The notes under the pieces were generated by a model. It made no database searches, was not told where the DNA came from, and saw nothing but the letters and a program-made list of their open reading frames with translations. Shown here one piece after another: positions 1-7,913 of a stretch of DNA of 64,000 nt. Source of the stretch: a virus; the IMG/VR virus record IMGVR_UViG_3300027659_000014, positions 1 through 64,000 of that record; one strand, 5' to 3'. A program made the translations under genes and the position numbers. Within the stretch, counting starts at the first letter, position 1, and each line of letters begins with the position of its first letter.

Positions 1-713
1 TAATCCTTATCGTTTGTAAAATATTCTTTATTTTTATTATTGAAGAATGATGACAACATAAGTCTTAACATATACATCACACCTTTGTTTTCAAATCTTC
101 TTGGTGGTGTATATACAATATTGTTTATTCTTCCGAATTTATTTGGTTTGATTTGTTTTGAGAACATATAATCTTCAGCTACTTTAATCTCTTCATCAAA
201 ACCTCCGATTGATTTAAACGTCTCTGAACGAACTAACATATACCCACCGAGACAGAATGGTGTTGACCACTTGGAAAGTGACTGTATTAAGTCAAACGCT
301 CTATATACGTAATTGAATTTTCCATTGTCTGAACGGAACTTTGTTGTTACCAGATCTAAATGGTATCTATGTATTCGTACGATTGATCTTTTTAGTACCT
401 TTGGATCCAATAGGAACACATCTGCATCCATAAACAACACATATGGTGTTGTAACAAGTTTGAATCCGTTGTTTCTTGCTATTGCTGGAAGTCCACCCTC
501 AATTAAATGTAAAACAAACATATCGGTTCTGTGTTGATAGTCCAATCTATCCACCAGATCAAGTTTTGTTACACCATCATTTGATGCGTCACAAACAATT
601 ACTTTTACATTCTTTATGTCAACTTGATGATTTAACAGATCTAATGTTTTTAATATAATATCCTTCTCATTCTTACAAGGTATTACAATCGTTACTAATT
701 TGTTTAAATCCAT
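1..713 (-). CDS. Glycosyltransferase family 2 (GT-A fold), C-terminus cut by window edge
   Basis: The reading frame is open from an ATG at 713 to the left edge, so at least 237 codons are present and the C-terminus is missing. The N-terminus LVTIVIPCKNEKDII is the nucleotide-sugar-binding start of GT2 enzymes. VIVCDASNDG follows, then a DAD metal-binding motif in VLFMDADVFLL, then an acceptor/catalytic segment with GGFDEE and an ED pair (VAEDYMFSKQ). The family transfers sugars from nucleotide-sugar donors. In a phage it could glycosylate DNA, virion proteins or host surface glycans; the sequence does not say which. A TATTTATA element lies four bases upstream of the ATG. Confidence 0.85.
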   Translation of the reverse strand, partial: MDLNKLVTIVIPCKNEKDIILKTLDLLNHQVDIKNVKVIVCDASNDGVTKLDLVDRLDYQHRTDMFVLHLIEGGLPAIARNNGFKLVTTPYVLFMDADVFLLDPKVLKRSIVRIHRYHLDLVTTKFRSDNGKFNYVYRAFDLIQSLSKWSTPFCLGGYMLVRSETFKSIGGFDEEIKVAEDYMFSKQIKPNKFGRINNIVYTPPRRFENKGVMYMLRLMLSSFFNNKNKEYFTNDKD

Positions 714-717
714 ATAT

Positions 718-725
718 TATAAATA
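718..725 (-). promoter_or_regulatory. Late-type promoter motif TATTTATA upstream of the glycosyltransferase
   Basis: Sense-strand TATTTATA ends four bases before the ATG at 713. The same octamer in the same position occurs before many other genes in the window. If it is a -10 element, the transcript would start at or near the start codon. Confidence 0.5.
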
Positions 726-780
726 TAATTCACATTACACTTAATATATCACTTAACAATTTAATAATCAACTTTACCTA

Positions 781-1602
781 TTACTTTATGAAATTTGTTA
801 CGTAACCCAATGCCCCCCAATGACCAACACCACTTGGGGTATCTGTTGATCCAGAGACAACTCCTTTACCTCTAACTTTAACAGGACCTGTTATAACATT
901 TTTATTTGGAACACCCATAGAGACCGCATCGTTTACAGAACTAAATACACCTGAAGATTTTGCATAAGATTCCACAATAAATAACCTATCTTTGTATTTA
1001 ATTTCTTTTGCAACCTGTGAAGAATATTTACACCCCGCACTAAATAAAACAACATAAGACTCAGGGTTTTTTCTAATAGCATCTAAAACTCCCTGTAGAT
1101 TATTATATCTAAATCCTATAATAGTTTTGTTTAGTAATTTATTTTTTAATACTTTAACTTGTTGGTCTATATTAAGATCTCCAGATCTTGTATCTAAACC
1201 GCCCATTAATATAACATCACCACTTGACACTTCAACTTGTGAATTATCTTCTTTTTCAGGATCATCAACTTTTTTAATTACATCAATTGATTTAGAGTTA
1301 GTATTACAAAAATCAGGTGTTATCCACTCAACTTTTTTATCCTCCAAATCTTTTAATTTACTTTTTGTATCATTACCAACAATACCATCATCGTCAATTC
1401 CCATTTTTCTTTGGAACTCCTGAACACAAGATTTTGTTTGTCTACCAAATTCACCATCTTTATGAATACCTAATAATTCTTGTAATGATCCGACCTCATC
1501 ACCGTTTGATCCTATTTTTAAGATAGATTCTATATTAGATACGGATTCAGTTATTATCCCCATCATTTCTTTTATTCTTTGTATGTTTTCTATTAAATTC
1601 AT
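781..1602 (-). CDS. Tagged peptidoglycan-binding-domain protein
   Basis: 273 aa. Residues 1-19 (MNLIENIQRIKEMMGIITE) form a short amphipathic segment ending in IITE, one of the recurrent N-terminal tags of this window. Residues about 28-88 look like a PG_binding_1 three-helix domain: GSNGDEVGSLQELLG, then DGEFGRQTKSCVQEFQ, then DGIVGNDTKSKL. After an acidic linker, residues about 125-273 form an unassigned alpha/beta-looking domain with VILMGGLDTR, VVLFSAGCKYS and a terminal GVGHWGALGY. The C-terminal part may be a hydrolase, but no catalytic set is certain. The PG-binding domain suggests cell-wall contact during entry or lysis. It lies 8 bases downstream of the next minus-strand gene. Confidence 0.75.
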   Translation of the reverse strand: MNLIENIQRIKEMMGIITESVSNIESILKIGSNGDEVGSLQELLGIHKDGEFGRQTKSCVQEFQRKMGIDDDGIVGNDTKSKLKDLEDKKVEWITPDFCNTNSKSIDVIKKVDDPEKEDNSQVEVSSGDVILMGGLDTRSGDLNIDQQVKVLKNKLLNKTIIGFRYNNLQGVLDAIRKNPESYVVLFSAGCKYSSQVAKEIKYKDRLFIVESYAKSSGVFSSVNDAVSMGVPNKNVITGPVKVRGKGVVSGSTDTPSGVGHWGALGYVTNFIK

Positions 1603-1610
1603 ATTCTTTA

Positions 1611-2213
1611 CTAATATCTTACTTTATTTTTAACAATATTAACAATATTTAAATAAAAATCTTCAAGATCTCTTTCTCCCGTTTCAATTTGATTAATAAC
1701 CTCATCTCTACGATGAAGAGTATTATTAACAATAAACTCAATCATTTCTTCATCAGTAATATTTTCAGGTTTAACTGGTTCAGGAATACAATCGTGGTCT
1801 TTATTAAATGTATCAACATCATCAAAATAAAAACCTGTTTCACCAACTATTTGTTCAAACTTTGGAATCATCGCATCTTCATACCATTCCTCTATTATAC
1901 TCATAACAAAGTTTTTTCTTGCATTAAAAATTTTCATTATTTTTTCCACTAATGTTTTTGATATCATTAATGTGCCATTAACAAATTTACCGTCTTCGTA
2001 ATAGTATATTGCGGTAATAACTTCTTTACCGTTAACACACCAATCCTCAGCAAGATTACCATAATTACGAGATTTTTTACCTATTGTTCTATTACCATCC
2101 TCAATATAATCATCAAGAAATAATGTGATAACTTTTCTAAGACTATCTGTAGATTTGATGTATCTTCGTCTTTCGTCTTCTTCTTTTAATATTTTTTTAA
2201 TTATATCTCTCAT
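1611..2213 (-). CDS. Tagged acidic protein of unknown function
   Basis: 200 aa. The first 12 residues (MRDIIKKILKEE) match the recurrent tag almost exactly, with a potential (I/L)-x-x-E processing site ILKE at residues 8-11. The rest is acidic and helix-rich, with no recognisable domain. The gene is packed between its neighbours: it starts 3 bases after the stop of the gene at 2217-2894. Its role is unknown. The tag groups it with candidate capsid-packaged proteins. Confidence 0.75.
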   Translation of the reverse strand: MRDIIKKILKEEDERRRYIKSTDSLRKVITLFLDDYIEDGNRTIGKKSRNYGNLAEDWCVNGKEVITAIYYYEDGKFVNGTLMISKTLVEKIMKIFNARKNFVMSIIEEWYEDAMIPKFEQIVGETGFYFDDVDTFNKDHDCIPEPVKPENITDEEMIEFIVNNTLHRRDEVINQIETGERDLEDFYLNIVNIVKNKVRY

Positions 2214-2216
2214 TTT

Positions 2217-2894
2217 TTAAAATTCTATAGTAATTGTATTAGGAAGTTTAGGTATATGGTTAAAATAATCATCACAACTTTTAGGAATACTATCACCATC
2301 GTCATATTTATTATCAATTAATAAAACATAAATGTCCATCCCTTTGAATGTTTTATGTAATTTTTCATTAATGAATTTTTCGTATCCTTCCAAAGTATAT
2401 TTTTTATCAGTAACAATTACAACTATATAAAATTTATTATGTCCCGCTTGAACGGAAACAAAACAAGGTTTATAAATTGACCTATTTAAATATTCACCAC
2501 TTACCCCCTCAATATACTCAGCAATAAATTCAATCTTTTTTAAATCTGAAGGAGTTACGCTTTTTGTGTTAGATTTTGTATAGTTAAAATCACCTAAATC
2601 CTCAGATTCATTTATAAATTCATCACAACTTAATTGTGCATTATCAAAGTAATCTAAAAACTCATCAAAATATCTTTCTCTTATGAAATGATGTAAATCA
2701 ATTGCAATATCATCGTCTCCTAAATTGTTATTATTTACAAAGTTTTCTACCACCCAATTAGTTATCTCCCTGAAGTACATATAAAATTTATCTTCATCGT
2801 AATCACAAGGTGTTACATCATGGTAAACCTCATCAACAAGATCATCAATTTGTTTCAGTCTCCTAATAATAAACGGATTAAAACGTTCTTTCAT
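2217..2894 (-). CDS. Unknown acidic protein
   Basis: 225 aa, no recognised domain. The N-terminus (FNPFIIRRLKQID) resembles the start of the 387-aa protein at 4692-5855 (IPPFFKRRIDHHKFE), which suggests a shared short N-terminal module. The middle is acidic and helical. The C-terminal 90 residues look alpha/beta with strands such as KFYIVVIVTD and MDIYVLLID. It probably heads a transcript with 1611-2213 and 781-1602, because a TATTTATA element lies four bases before its ATG. Confidence 0.7.
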   Translation of the reverse strand: MKERFNPFIIRRLKQIDDLVDEVYHDVTPCDYDEDKFYMYFREITNWVVENFVNNNNLGDDDIAIDLHHFIRERYFDEFLDYFDNAQLSCDEFINESEDLGDFNYTKSNTKSVTPSDLKKIEFIAEYIEGVSGEYLNRSIYKPCFVSVQAGHNKFYIVVIVTDKKYTLEGYEKFINEKLHKTFKGMDIYVLLIDNKYDDGDSIPKSCDDYFNHIPKLPNTITIEF

Positions 2895-2898
2895 ATAG

Positions 2899-2906
2899 TA
2901 TAAATA
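2899..2906 (-). promoter_or_regulatory. Late-type promoter motif TATTTATA
   Basis: Sense TATTTATA, then CTAT, then the ATG at 2894. It has the same octamer and spacing as upstream of 713, 9986 and 61702. Confidence 0.5.
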
Positions 2907-2972
2907 TATTTAAAAATTGTTTTAACAGAATAGTATTTGATTATGTTATACGTGGTTATTATAATTGTAATT

Positions 2973-3335
2973 ATGAACCTTGAGAGACGATTTCATTTAT
3001 TCCAAGATTTCTTAATTGAGATGAGTAACGGTGTGGTATATAATGTTAGATCTATCAATCTTAAAAAACTTGATAAACCAACGGTAAAATATGAAGGTAA
3101 ACTATATAGTATCTCGCATGAATTGTCCCATAAATTTTCCAATTTTAATATGTTAGTTGTAACAGATTATGTATTAACAATTGATGTTATTTGTAAATGT
3201 CATATAGATAAGATATGGTGTGATGAATTGGTGAGTATGTTTCGTGGAACATTTAGTTCTTTATTACCACAAAATTGTAAGATTGATATCAATCCATTAA
3301 CTAATGAAGTTACCCCAACTAATTGGTACGCTTAA
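2973..3335 (+). CDS. Unknown small protein
   Basis: 120 aa from MNLERRF. The frame stays open upstream to ATG codons at 2937 and 2943, which would add a hydrophobic MLYVVIIIVI leader, so the start is uncertain. No domain is recognised. Visible features are a central strand-rich part and CKCHIDKIWCDEL with three cysteines. It is one of few plus-strand genes and converges on the tagged gene at 3332-3886, overlapping it by four bases at the 3' ends. Confidence 0.55.
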   Translation: MNLERRFHLFQDFLIEMSNGVVYNVRSINLKKLDKPTVKYEGKLYSISHELSHKFSNFNMLVVTDYVLTIDVICKCHIDKIWCDELVSMFRGTFSSLLPQNCKIDINPLTNEVTPTNWYA

Positions 3336-3886
3336 CCCCATTGAACATAGACATCATAAAATTCCACACCAAATGAGTTCGCAGTTGCCACAACAAAATC
3401 TTGTATCATATCTTGTATTTCTGAACTAAGTTCTAACCAAAGATCATCCTCAATTGATTCGTGATCAGTTAAATCATATTCCTCACCGTTTGTCATTAAA
3501 GTAACACTACCGTGAGTAATATCAAAATCAACAAATATCTCAACTTGATCATTTTCTTCTCTCACAAAAACATATGGTAATTTAAATGAAAAATCATACC
3601 CACCTGTATGAATACCCTCATCTTCCATATCGTCTGTGGTTAATTCTTTTTTACTAGTTAGATATCTTTCAAAATCTTTTCTAAGGTCATAAACATTACC
3701 CATATATTCTCTGTAGTAACCCATTATGTCCCTTTGTTTTGTACTAAAACCAAGCCTCTTTACCATTTTCTTATCGTATCTTGGCGTATCACCTAATGAT
3801 TTCTGTTCATCCCAAAGATCAAAGAAATATTTCTTTACAGGATTAACTTTTTCTTCCCTTAATATTCTTCTGATTAAATCTTTCAT
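3332..3886 (-). CDS. Tagged protein, paralogue of 4111-4695
   Basis: 184 aa when started at MKDLIRRILREE, the recurrent tag with ILRE at residues 8-11. The frame is open six codons further (start 3904), but the tag and the TATTTATA element at 3893-3900 favour 3886. After the tag, VNPVKKYFFDLWDEQKS and the following LGFSTKQ region are clearly alike in the 4111-4695 protein, so the two are tandem paralogues. The C-terminal half is acidic and strand-rich. Function is unknown. Confidence 0.78.
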   Translation of the reverse strand: MKDLIRRILREEKVNPVKKYFFDLWDEQKSLGDTPRYDKKMVKRLGFSTKQRDIMGYYREYMGNVYDLRKDFERYLTSKKELTTDDMEDEGIHTGGYDFSFKLPYVFVREENDQVEIFVDFDITHGSVTLMTNGEEYDLTDHESIEDDLWLELSSEIQDMIQDFVVATANSFGVEFYDVYVQWG

Positions 3887-3892
3887 ATAAAT

Positions 3893-3900
3893 TATAAATA
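3893..3900 (-). promoter_or_regulatory. Late-type promoter motif TATTTATA
   Basis: Sense TATTTATA six bases before the ATG at 3886. It lies inside the codons that a longer reading of the gene would use, which supports the shorter start. Confidence 0.5.
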
Positions 3901-3916
3901 TCATAAAAAAACAAAA

Positions 3917-3937
3917 CCTGAGACGTAGTTTCTCAGG
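3917..3937 (-). terminator. Intrinsic terminator of the minus-strand transcript
   Basis: CCTGAGA and TCTCAGG form a perfect 7-bp stem around a 7-base loop. On the minus strand it is followed by TTTTGTTTTTTT. It lies ten bases after the stop of the small gene at 3947-4087. Confidence 0.8.
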
Positions 3938-3946
3938 TCAATGGAA

Positions 3947-4087
3947 TTAATCCACATTCTTATGTTTTCTCTTACGAGTGTAAGATTTCTTGCTCTTCTG
4001 AACAATAGGTCTTGTTGCAGCCCATATTTCTTGAATTGTGATCTCTATAGTTTTCATCTTTTTGTATGTTTGTATATTGTTAGACAT
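3947..4087 (-). CDS. Small basic protein
   Basis: 46 aa: MSNNIQTYKKMKTIEITIQE begins it and a strongly basic tail KSKKSYTRKRKHKN ends it, which suggests nucleic-acid binding. An internal ATG (residue 11, MKTIEI) is a possible alternative start. A host-type TATATTTG element lies 12 bases upstream and a strong terminator directly downstream, so this appears to be its own small transcription unit. No family was recognised. Confidence 0.7.
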   Translation of the reverse strand: MSNNIQTYKKMKTIEITIQEIWAATRPIVQKSKKSYTRKRKHKNVD

Positions 4088-4098
4088 AATTAATAATA

Positions 4099-4106
4099 CA
4101 AATATA
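4099..4106 (-). promoter_or_regulatory. Host-type (Bacteroidetes) -7 element TATATTTG
   Basis: TATATTTG fits TAnnTTTG, the -7 consensus of Bacteroidetes primary sigma factors. It lies 11 bases upstream of the ATG at 4087. Confidence 0.55.
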
Positions 4107-4110
4107 CAAA

Positions 4111-4695
4111 TTAATTTAATATATTCACCACAACATCTTCAATATCTGCACCATATTTTATTCCCATATCAACAATAAAAGATTCTACTATTGTTTTAAG
4201 TTCATCTTGAACATCAAAATAAGAAACCATATCATCAATTTCATTATTACCCCTTGAAATATCATATCTTTTTTGATAATAATTATCCTCAATATCATTA
4301 TACTCCGACATATTAATATAACCATCAAGTATGTCCATATCAGCCAAAATTTCTTTATCTTCACGATGTTTATTAATACGAACATTACTCAACTTAAATG
4401 TAAATTTAAAATCCTCATCATCCCATTGTCTGAAGTTTAATTCGCTAGACTTAAATGTTTTATTTGACAAAAAATCTAATAGGTTTTTTTCACCAATCTC
4501 TTTACCTCCAATGTATTCAATATAGTAATCGTGTATTTCATTTGATTTTTTTTTAAATCCAAGTTTACCAATTAAACTAATGTCAATTGTTGGATATTCC
4601 CCTTCGGATCTTATTTCATCCCAATGGTCAAAGAAGAACTTTTTTATTGGGTTCATTCTTTCTTCCTTCAATATTTTTCTAATTAGCTCTTTCAT
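4111..4695 (-). CDS. Tagged protein, paralogue of 3332-3886
   Basis: 194 aa. Tag MKELIRKILKEE (ILKE at residues 8-11) is followed by MNPIKKFFFDHWDEIRSEG, aligned with VNPVKKYFFDLWDEQKSLG of the neighbouring paralogue. The remainder is acidic. The start codon overlaps the stop of the 387-aa gene by four bases (ATGA type), so the two are translationally linked. Function is unknown. The duplication next to a sister copy suggests a dosage or variant role. Confidence 0.78.
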   Translation of the reverse strand: MKELIRKILKEERMNPIKKFFFDHWDEIRSEGEYPTIDISLIGKLGFKKKSNEIHDYYIEYIGGKEIGEKNLLDFLSNKTFKSSELNFRQWDDEDFKFTFKLSNVRINKHREDKEILADMDILDGYINMSEYNDIEDNYYQKRYDISRGNNEIDDMVSYFDVQDELKTIVESFIVDMGIKYGADIEDVVVNILN

Positions 4696-5855
4696 CTATT
4701 GTATGGTCTGAACCTCATAGGGTTTGCTTTGACTGCAGACTTAGAGAACCTTAATTTGGATCCCTGAGTTCTTGCATTTTTTAGTGTCCTTGCGTATTCC
4801 CACATTTCTCGTTTATTACTATTCTCCTGTTCTTTAATATTAAAAATAAAACGTATCTTCCATTTACCAATTATTCTATCTGCAATAGTATACATAAAAT
4901 CATCATAATCAATCCAAGCGGATACACTATTAAAAGTTATATTTACATCAACTTCAAACATAGGAATTCTACTTATACCTTTTTTTCTTTCTATATTTAC
5001 AATACTTATTTTATCTACACTATCAACAACATCACAGGTATCAAAATTTAACCAAGCAGCAAAAGAATCGGCATCCAATTCTTCACAATTGTTTTTAATT
5101 TCTTCTAACGTTTCGTCAACAATATCTTGAAATGTACCCACCATTGTTTCTTTACTTAGTTTATCATCATTAATAGATTCTCTCCATAAACTTCTTCCAT
5201 TACCTTCATGTATTAATTCTATTGCTTCTGGTGGTATGTTATCAAATGTTACTATATGTTTTTTAGATGATTCAAAGTGTCTATCTTTATACCATTTAAC
5301 TTTAGGTATCATTTCCGTATTAATTCCCCATACATCATCGTCGTATGTTGAATCAAACCAAGCCCTTTTATTTGTTGAGTTAGTTGCAAATATTGCCGGT
5401 ATACACTTCTCACCATAACCAACATAAGTCGTATAACAATCTCCAGCGCTCACTTCTAATCCAATTCTTAATATACTTTCTCTCCATACAGGACTTGATT
5501 TATGTATAACAATTCTGTTTGGTGTAATTTCTTTACCTGCAGGACTATAATTTTCATTTATATTACCACTATTTTTTCTTTGATTATAATAATACGCCTT
5601 AAGTACAGGTTCATAAGTATCAACCATATATTTAATGAAATCAGAAACATCATATACAGGTACAGTATATAATTCAATTTCGTATTTGTAGTGGAGATAG
5701 TTTTCTAAAGTTGCTTGGACCAATTTCCATTTGAACTCTTCTAAACTTTTGGAATCATGGTAGATATAGGAAATACCTTTCCTCATCATTTTTTCAAATT
5801 TATGGTGGTCAATTCGTCTCTTGAAGAATGGTGGTATATTGTGATCGTTACTCAT
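4692..5855 (-). CDS. Unknown 387-aa protein with possible ADP-ribosyltransferase-fold segment
   Basis: The middle third contains RIVIHKSSPVWRESILRIGL, then a Gly/Ser-rich stretch, IPAIFATN, WFDSTYDDDVWGI and, about 215, NIPPEAIELI. This order (H-x-S, R-x-x-I-L-x-x-GL, later aromatic and acidic blocks) resembles ART-fold proteins of the KptA/RNA 2'-phosphotransferase type. I cannot confirm the catalytic set, so this is a weak assignment. The N-terminus PPFFKRRIDHH resembles that of the 225-aa protein at 2217. The C-terminus is basic. A TATTTATA element lies six bases before the ATG. Confidence 0.65.
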   Translation of the reverse strand: MSNDHNIPPFFKRRIDHHKFEKMMRKGISYIYHDSKSLEEFKWKLVQATLENYLHYKYEIELYTVPVYDVSDFIKYMVDTYEPVLKAYYYNQRKNSGNINENYSPAGKEITPNRIVIHKSSPVWRESILRIGLEVSAGDCYTTYVGYGEKCIPAIFATNSTNKRAWFDSTYDDDVWGINTEMIPKVKWYKDRHFESSKKHIVTFDNIPPEAIELIHEGNGRSLWRESINDDKLSKETMVGTFQDIVDETLEEIKNNCEELDADSFAAWLNFDTCDVVDSVDKISIVNIERKKGISRIPMFEVDVNITFNSVSAWIDYDDFMYTIADRIIGKWKIRFIFNIKEQENSNKREMWEYARTLKNARTQGSKLRFSKSAVKANPMRFRPYNR

Positions 5856-5861
5856 ATAGTT

Positions 5862-5869
5862 TATAAATA
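5862..5869 (-). promoter_or_regulatory. Late-type promoter motif TATTTATA
   Basis: Sense TATTTATA six bases before the ATG at 5855. It probably drives 5855 and the linked tagged gene 4111-4695. Confidence 0.5.
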
Positions 5870-5948
5870 CTTTGAGTAATAAAAAATGTGTTACCTTTGT
5901 GAGGTTTTACTTGCGGATAAGTAATCGTAATAAGTAATAATATTATTA

Positions 5949-6191
5949 TTATCTTTTGAAGTTAAATACAAATGGTTCATAAGTTTCTTTATAGTAGTTA
6001 ATTTTCATTTTTCGGTTTACTTCTTTATCCGTATAACCAATCATGTAAGCTCTATCAATTAAAGAGATTTCTTCTTCTTTTAAATTATTAATTTGTTCTT
6101 TTAAAGATGTTAAATGTAATTTTAAATCTTCAGGAAAATGTTTTTCTTTTTCCTGAATAATATCAATCATTTTTTTAGTAATTAGTCCCAT
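5949..6191 (-). CDS. Small unknown protein
   Basis: 80 aa, charged and helical: MGLITKKMIDIIQEKEKHF, then a short coiled-coil-like LKEQINNLKEEEISLIDRAY. The C-terminus YETYEPFVFNFKR is aromatic-rich. No family was recognised. It lies 26 bases downstream of the 91-aa gene, with which it probably forms a transcript. Confidence 0.6.
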   Translation of the reverse strand: MGLITKKMIDIIQEKEKHFPEDLKLHLTSLKEQINNLKEEEISLIDRAYMIGYTDKEVNRKMKINYYKETYEPFVFNFKR

Positions 6192-6217
6192 ATGTTCTGA
6201 TTTTTAAATAAATATAA

Positions 6218-6493
6218 CTAAACTAAACTATCTTCACACCATATTGGTGTTTTTTCTCCAACATAAGATCCAACAACATTATAATAATAATGTTCTAAGG
6301 CATCTTCTTCATCCATTCCTTCATTAATAAATATTTCAATACATTTTGTTTTTGAATATATAAGTCGGTATGATCCTTCCTCAATACCAATAATTGCATC
6401 ATCAAGTCCATCAGCCTTTAATATTTCTTCATCAGGATAATTTTCAACAATTGAATCTAATATAATACTACCATTTTTATTATTATCACTCAT
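6218..6493 (-). CDS. Small acidic unknown protein
   Basis: 91 aa, rich in Asp and Glu. The pattern SIVENYPDEEILKADGLDDA and later FINEGMDEEDALEHYYYN looks like a small alpha/beta protein of the kind common in phages. No catalytic motif or family was recognised. Confidence 0.6.
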   Translation of the reverse strand: MSDNNKNGSIILDSIVENYPDEEILKADGLDDAIIGIEEGSYRLIYSKTKCIEIFINEGMDEEDALEHYYYNVVGSYVGEKTPIWCEDSLV

Positions 6494-6539
6494 ATTAAAT
6501 GTTTTATTTAAAAATAAACATTTTTTTTTAATGAGTCAA

Positions 6540-7913
6540 CTAATTTTTTTCAAACCACTCTCTCATTTCATCTCTGACAGAATTTAATGCTTTTTTAGCG
6601 TAATGTATAATAGCAGGAAAATAGTTTGTATTGTAGAAATCAATCAGTTGTTCAATTGTTTTAAATTTTTGATCTATATCCATAAAGTTATGGATCTCAA
6701 CATCCTCCTCATATTCTTCTATATCATTCCTATAAAAGTCTATGTCCACAGGTAGTATATTGTTTCCATCCCAAAACATTGTGGCATAACCTACTAATGC
6801 TTCAGTTTTATTTTTACCAAAATAAATTGTAAAATCCCATGTGGATGATTGACGATCAATTGCAACATTTATTTCAACCTCATCATCTTTATAATTAGAA
6901 TTCAATTCTTTTTTATCAAAGATATAATAAGTTAATATATCATTACATTGTTGAGGTGTAAATGATTTTATTTTATTTAAACTTAACTGATCATCATCAG
7001 ATGAAATAAAATCAGGTTTAATAAGTTTATTTGCAGCATTAATCGTCAAACCAAACTTTTTTATTGTGTCATAAACTCCAATCTTATCAACAGATTTTGA
7101 AATCATTTCTTTTGTTCTTTCAAAACTATTTTCAGATAATAATTTTTTATCATTAAACATTAACTTTTTAATTTCATTAACATATCCCGATAAAGGATTT
7201 TTTATATCCAATGGTGAGTTCAATATCCAATCCTCAATTTGAAAAAATCTTTTTAAAATCTGATTAATAGATTCATCCATAAATTCTTTTGGTGGTGTTG
7301 GACTTTCAGTTATTTCATCATTACTATATGATAACTTTTCAGTAACCTGTTTGTTTGCCAATCTATAAATTTTTTGAAATAACTCATCATCATTATTTTC
7401 AAACGCCAATGGGATTTCAAATCTTAACCCAATAGTGTAACTATATCTTGGGTTTTCACTTCTAGATCCTCCCATTATATTTTTATAATAATAAAGTTCA
7501 ATAACAGTATTATATTGACGGAAATTAAGTTCAGTTGGGGGGTCTGTTTTGTAACTAACATAACCAACATTTTCATTGTAAGTCACATCTTGAAATTGTA
7601 TTCTATCATTTCCGTCTCTTTCACTAGTAACAGATGTTTTAAGATATTTTAGAAAGGGTATTCTTTTTTTAAGGTATTCTTCAGTAACTTTAATTGATTT
7701 ATCTTCAATTTCATTAACCATATTATAGTTCTTCCAAAACTTATTTAATTCAGTTTTATTATATTTTTTTGACTTATTATCCCAACCACAAGAATGACAA
7801 AGATTAGGATGTTTATCCTTTTTTTCTTTATCCCAAGAGTGTTTACACTTAGAACACTTTATTTTACCTTCTAAAAGTAGTTTTGATTGTTCTTCAGTTA
7901 TAATAATTTTCAT
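6540..7913 (-). CDS. Tagged zinc-ribbon protein
   Basis: 457 aa. The N-terminus MKIIITEEQSKLLLEG is the second tag type, with LLLE at residues 12-15, and closely resembles the start of the sigma factor at 26594. Directly after it, CSKCKHSW and CHSCGWDN give a CxxC-x(n)-CxxC zinc ribbon at about residues 19-44. The remaining 400 residues are acidic and have no recognised domain. The start overlaps the stop of the 293-aa gene by four bases (ATGA). The tag sits before the zinc ribbon as a detachable leader would. Confidence 0.75.
   Translation of the reverse strand: MKIIITEEQSKLLLEGKIKCSKCKHSWDKEKKDKHPNLCHSCGWDNKSKKYNKTELNKFWKNYNMVNEIEDKSIKVTEEYLKKRIPFLKYLKTSVTSERDGNDRIQFQDVTYNENVGYVSYKTDPPTELNFRQYNTVIELYYYKNIMGGSRSENPRYSYTIGLRFEIPLAFENNDDELFQKIYRLANKQVTEKLSYSNDEITESPTPPKEFMDESINQILKRFFQIEDWILNSPLDIKNPLSGYVNEIKKLMFNDKKLLSENSFERTKEMISKSVDKIGVYDTIKKFGLTINAANKLIKPDFISSDDDQLSLNKIKSFTPQQCNDILTYYIFDKKELNSNYKDDEVEINVAIDRQSSTWDFTIYFGKNKTEALVGYATMFWDGNNILPVDIDFYRNDIEEYEEDVEIHNFMDIDQKFKTIEQLIDFYNTNYFPAIIHYAKKALNSVRDEMREWFEKN

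Noticed and set aside
22-700. Plus-strand ORFs of 60-74 codons at the left edge
   Set aside because: They lie opposite the glycosyltransferase frame, which is open to the edge and carries GT2 motifs.
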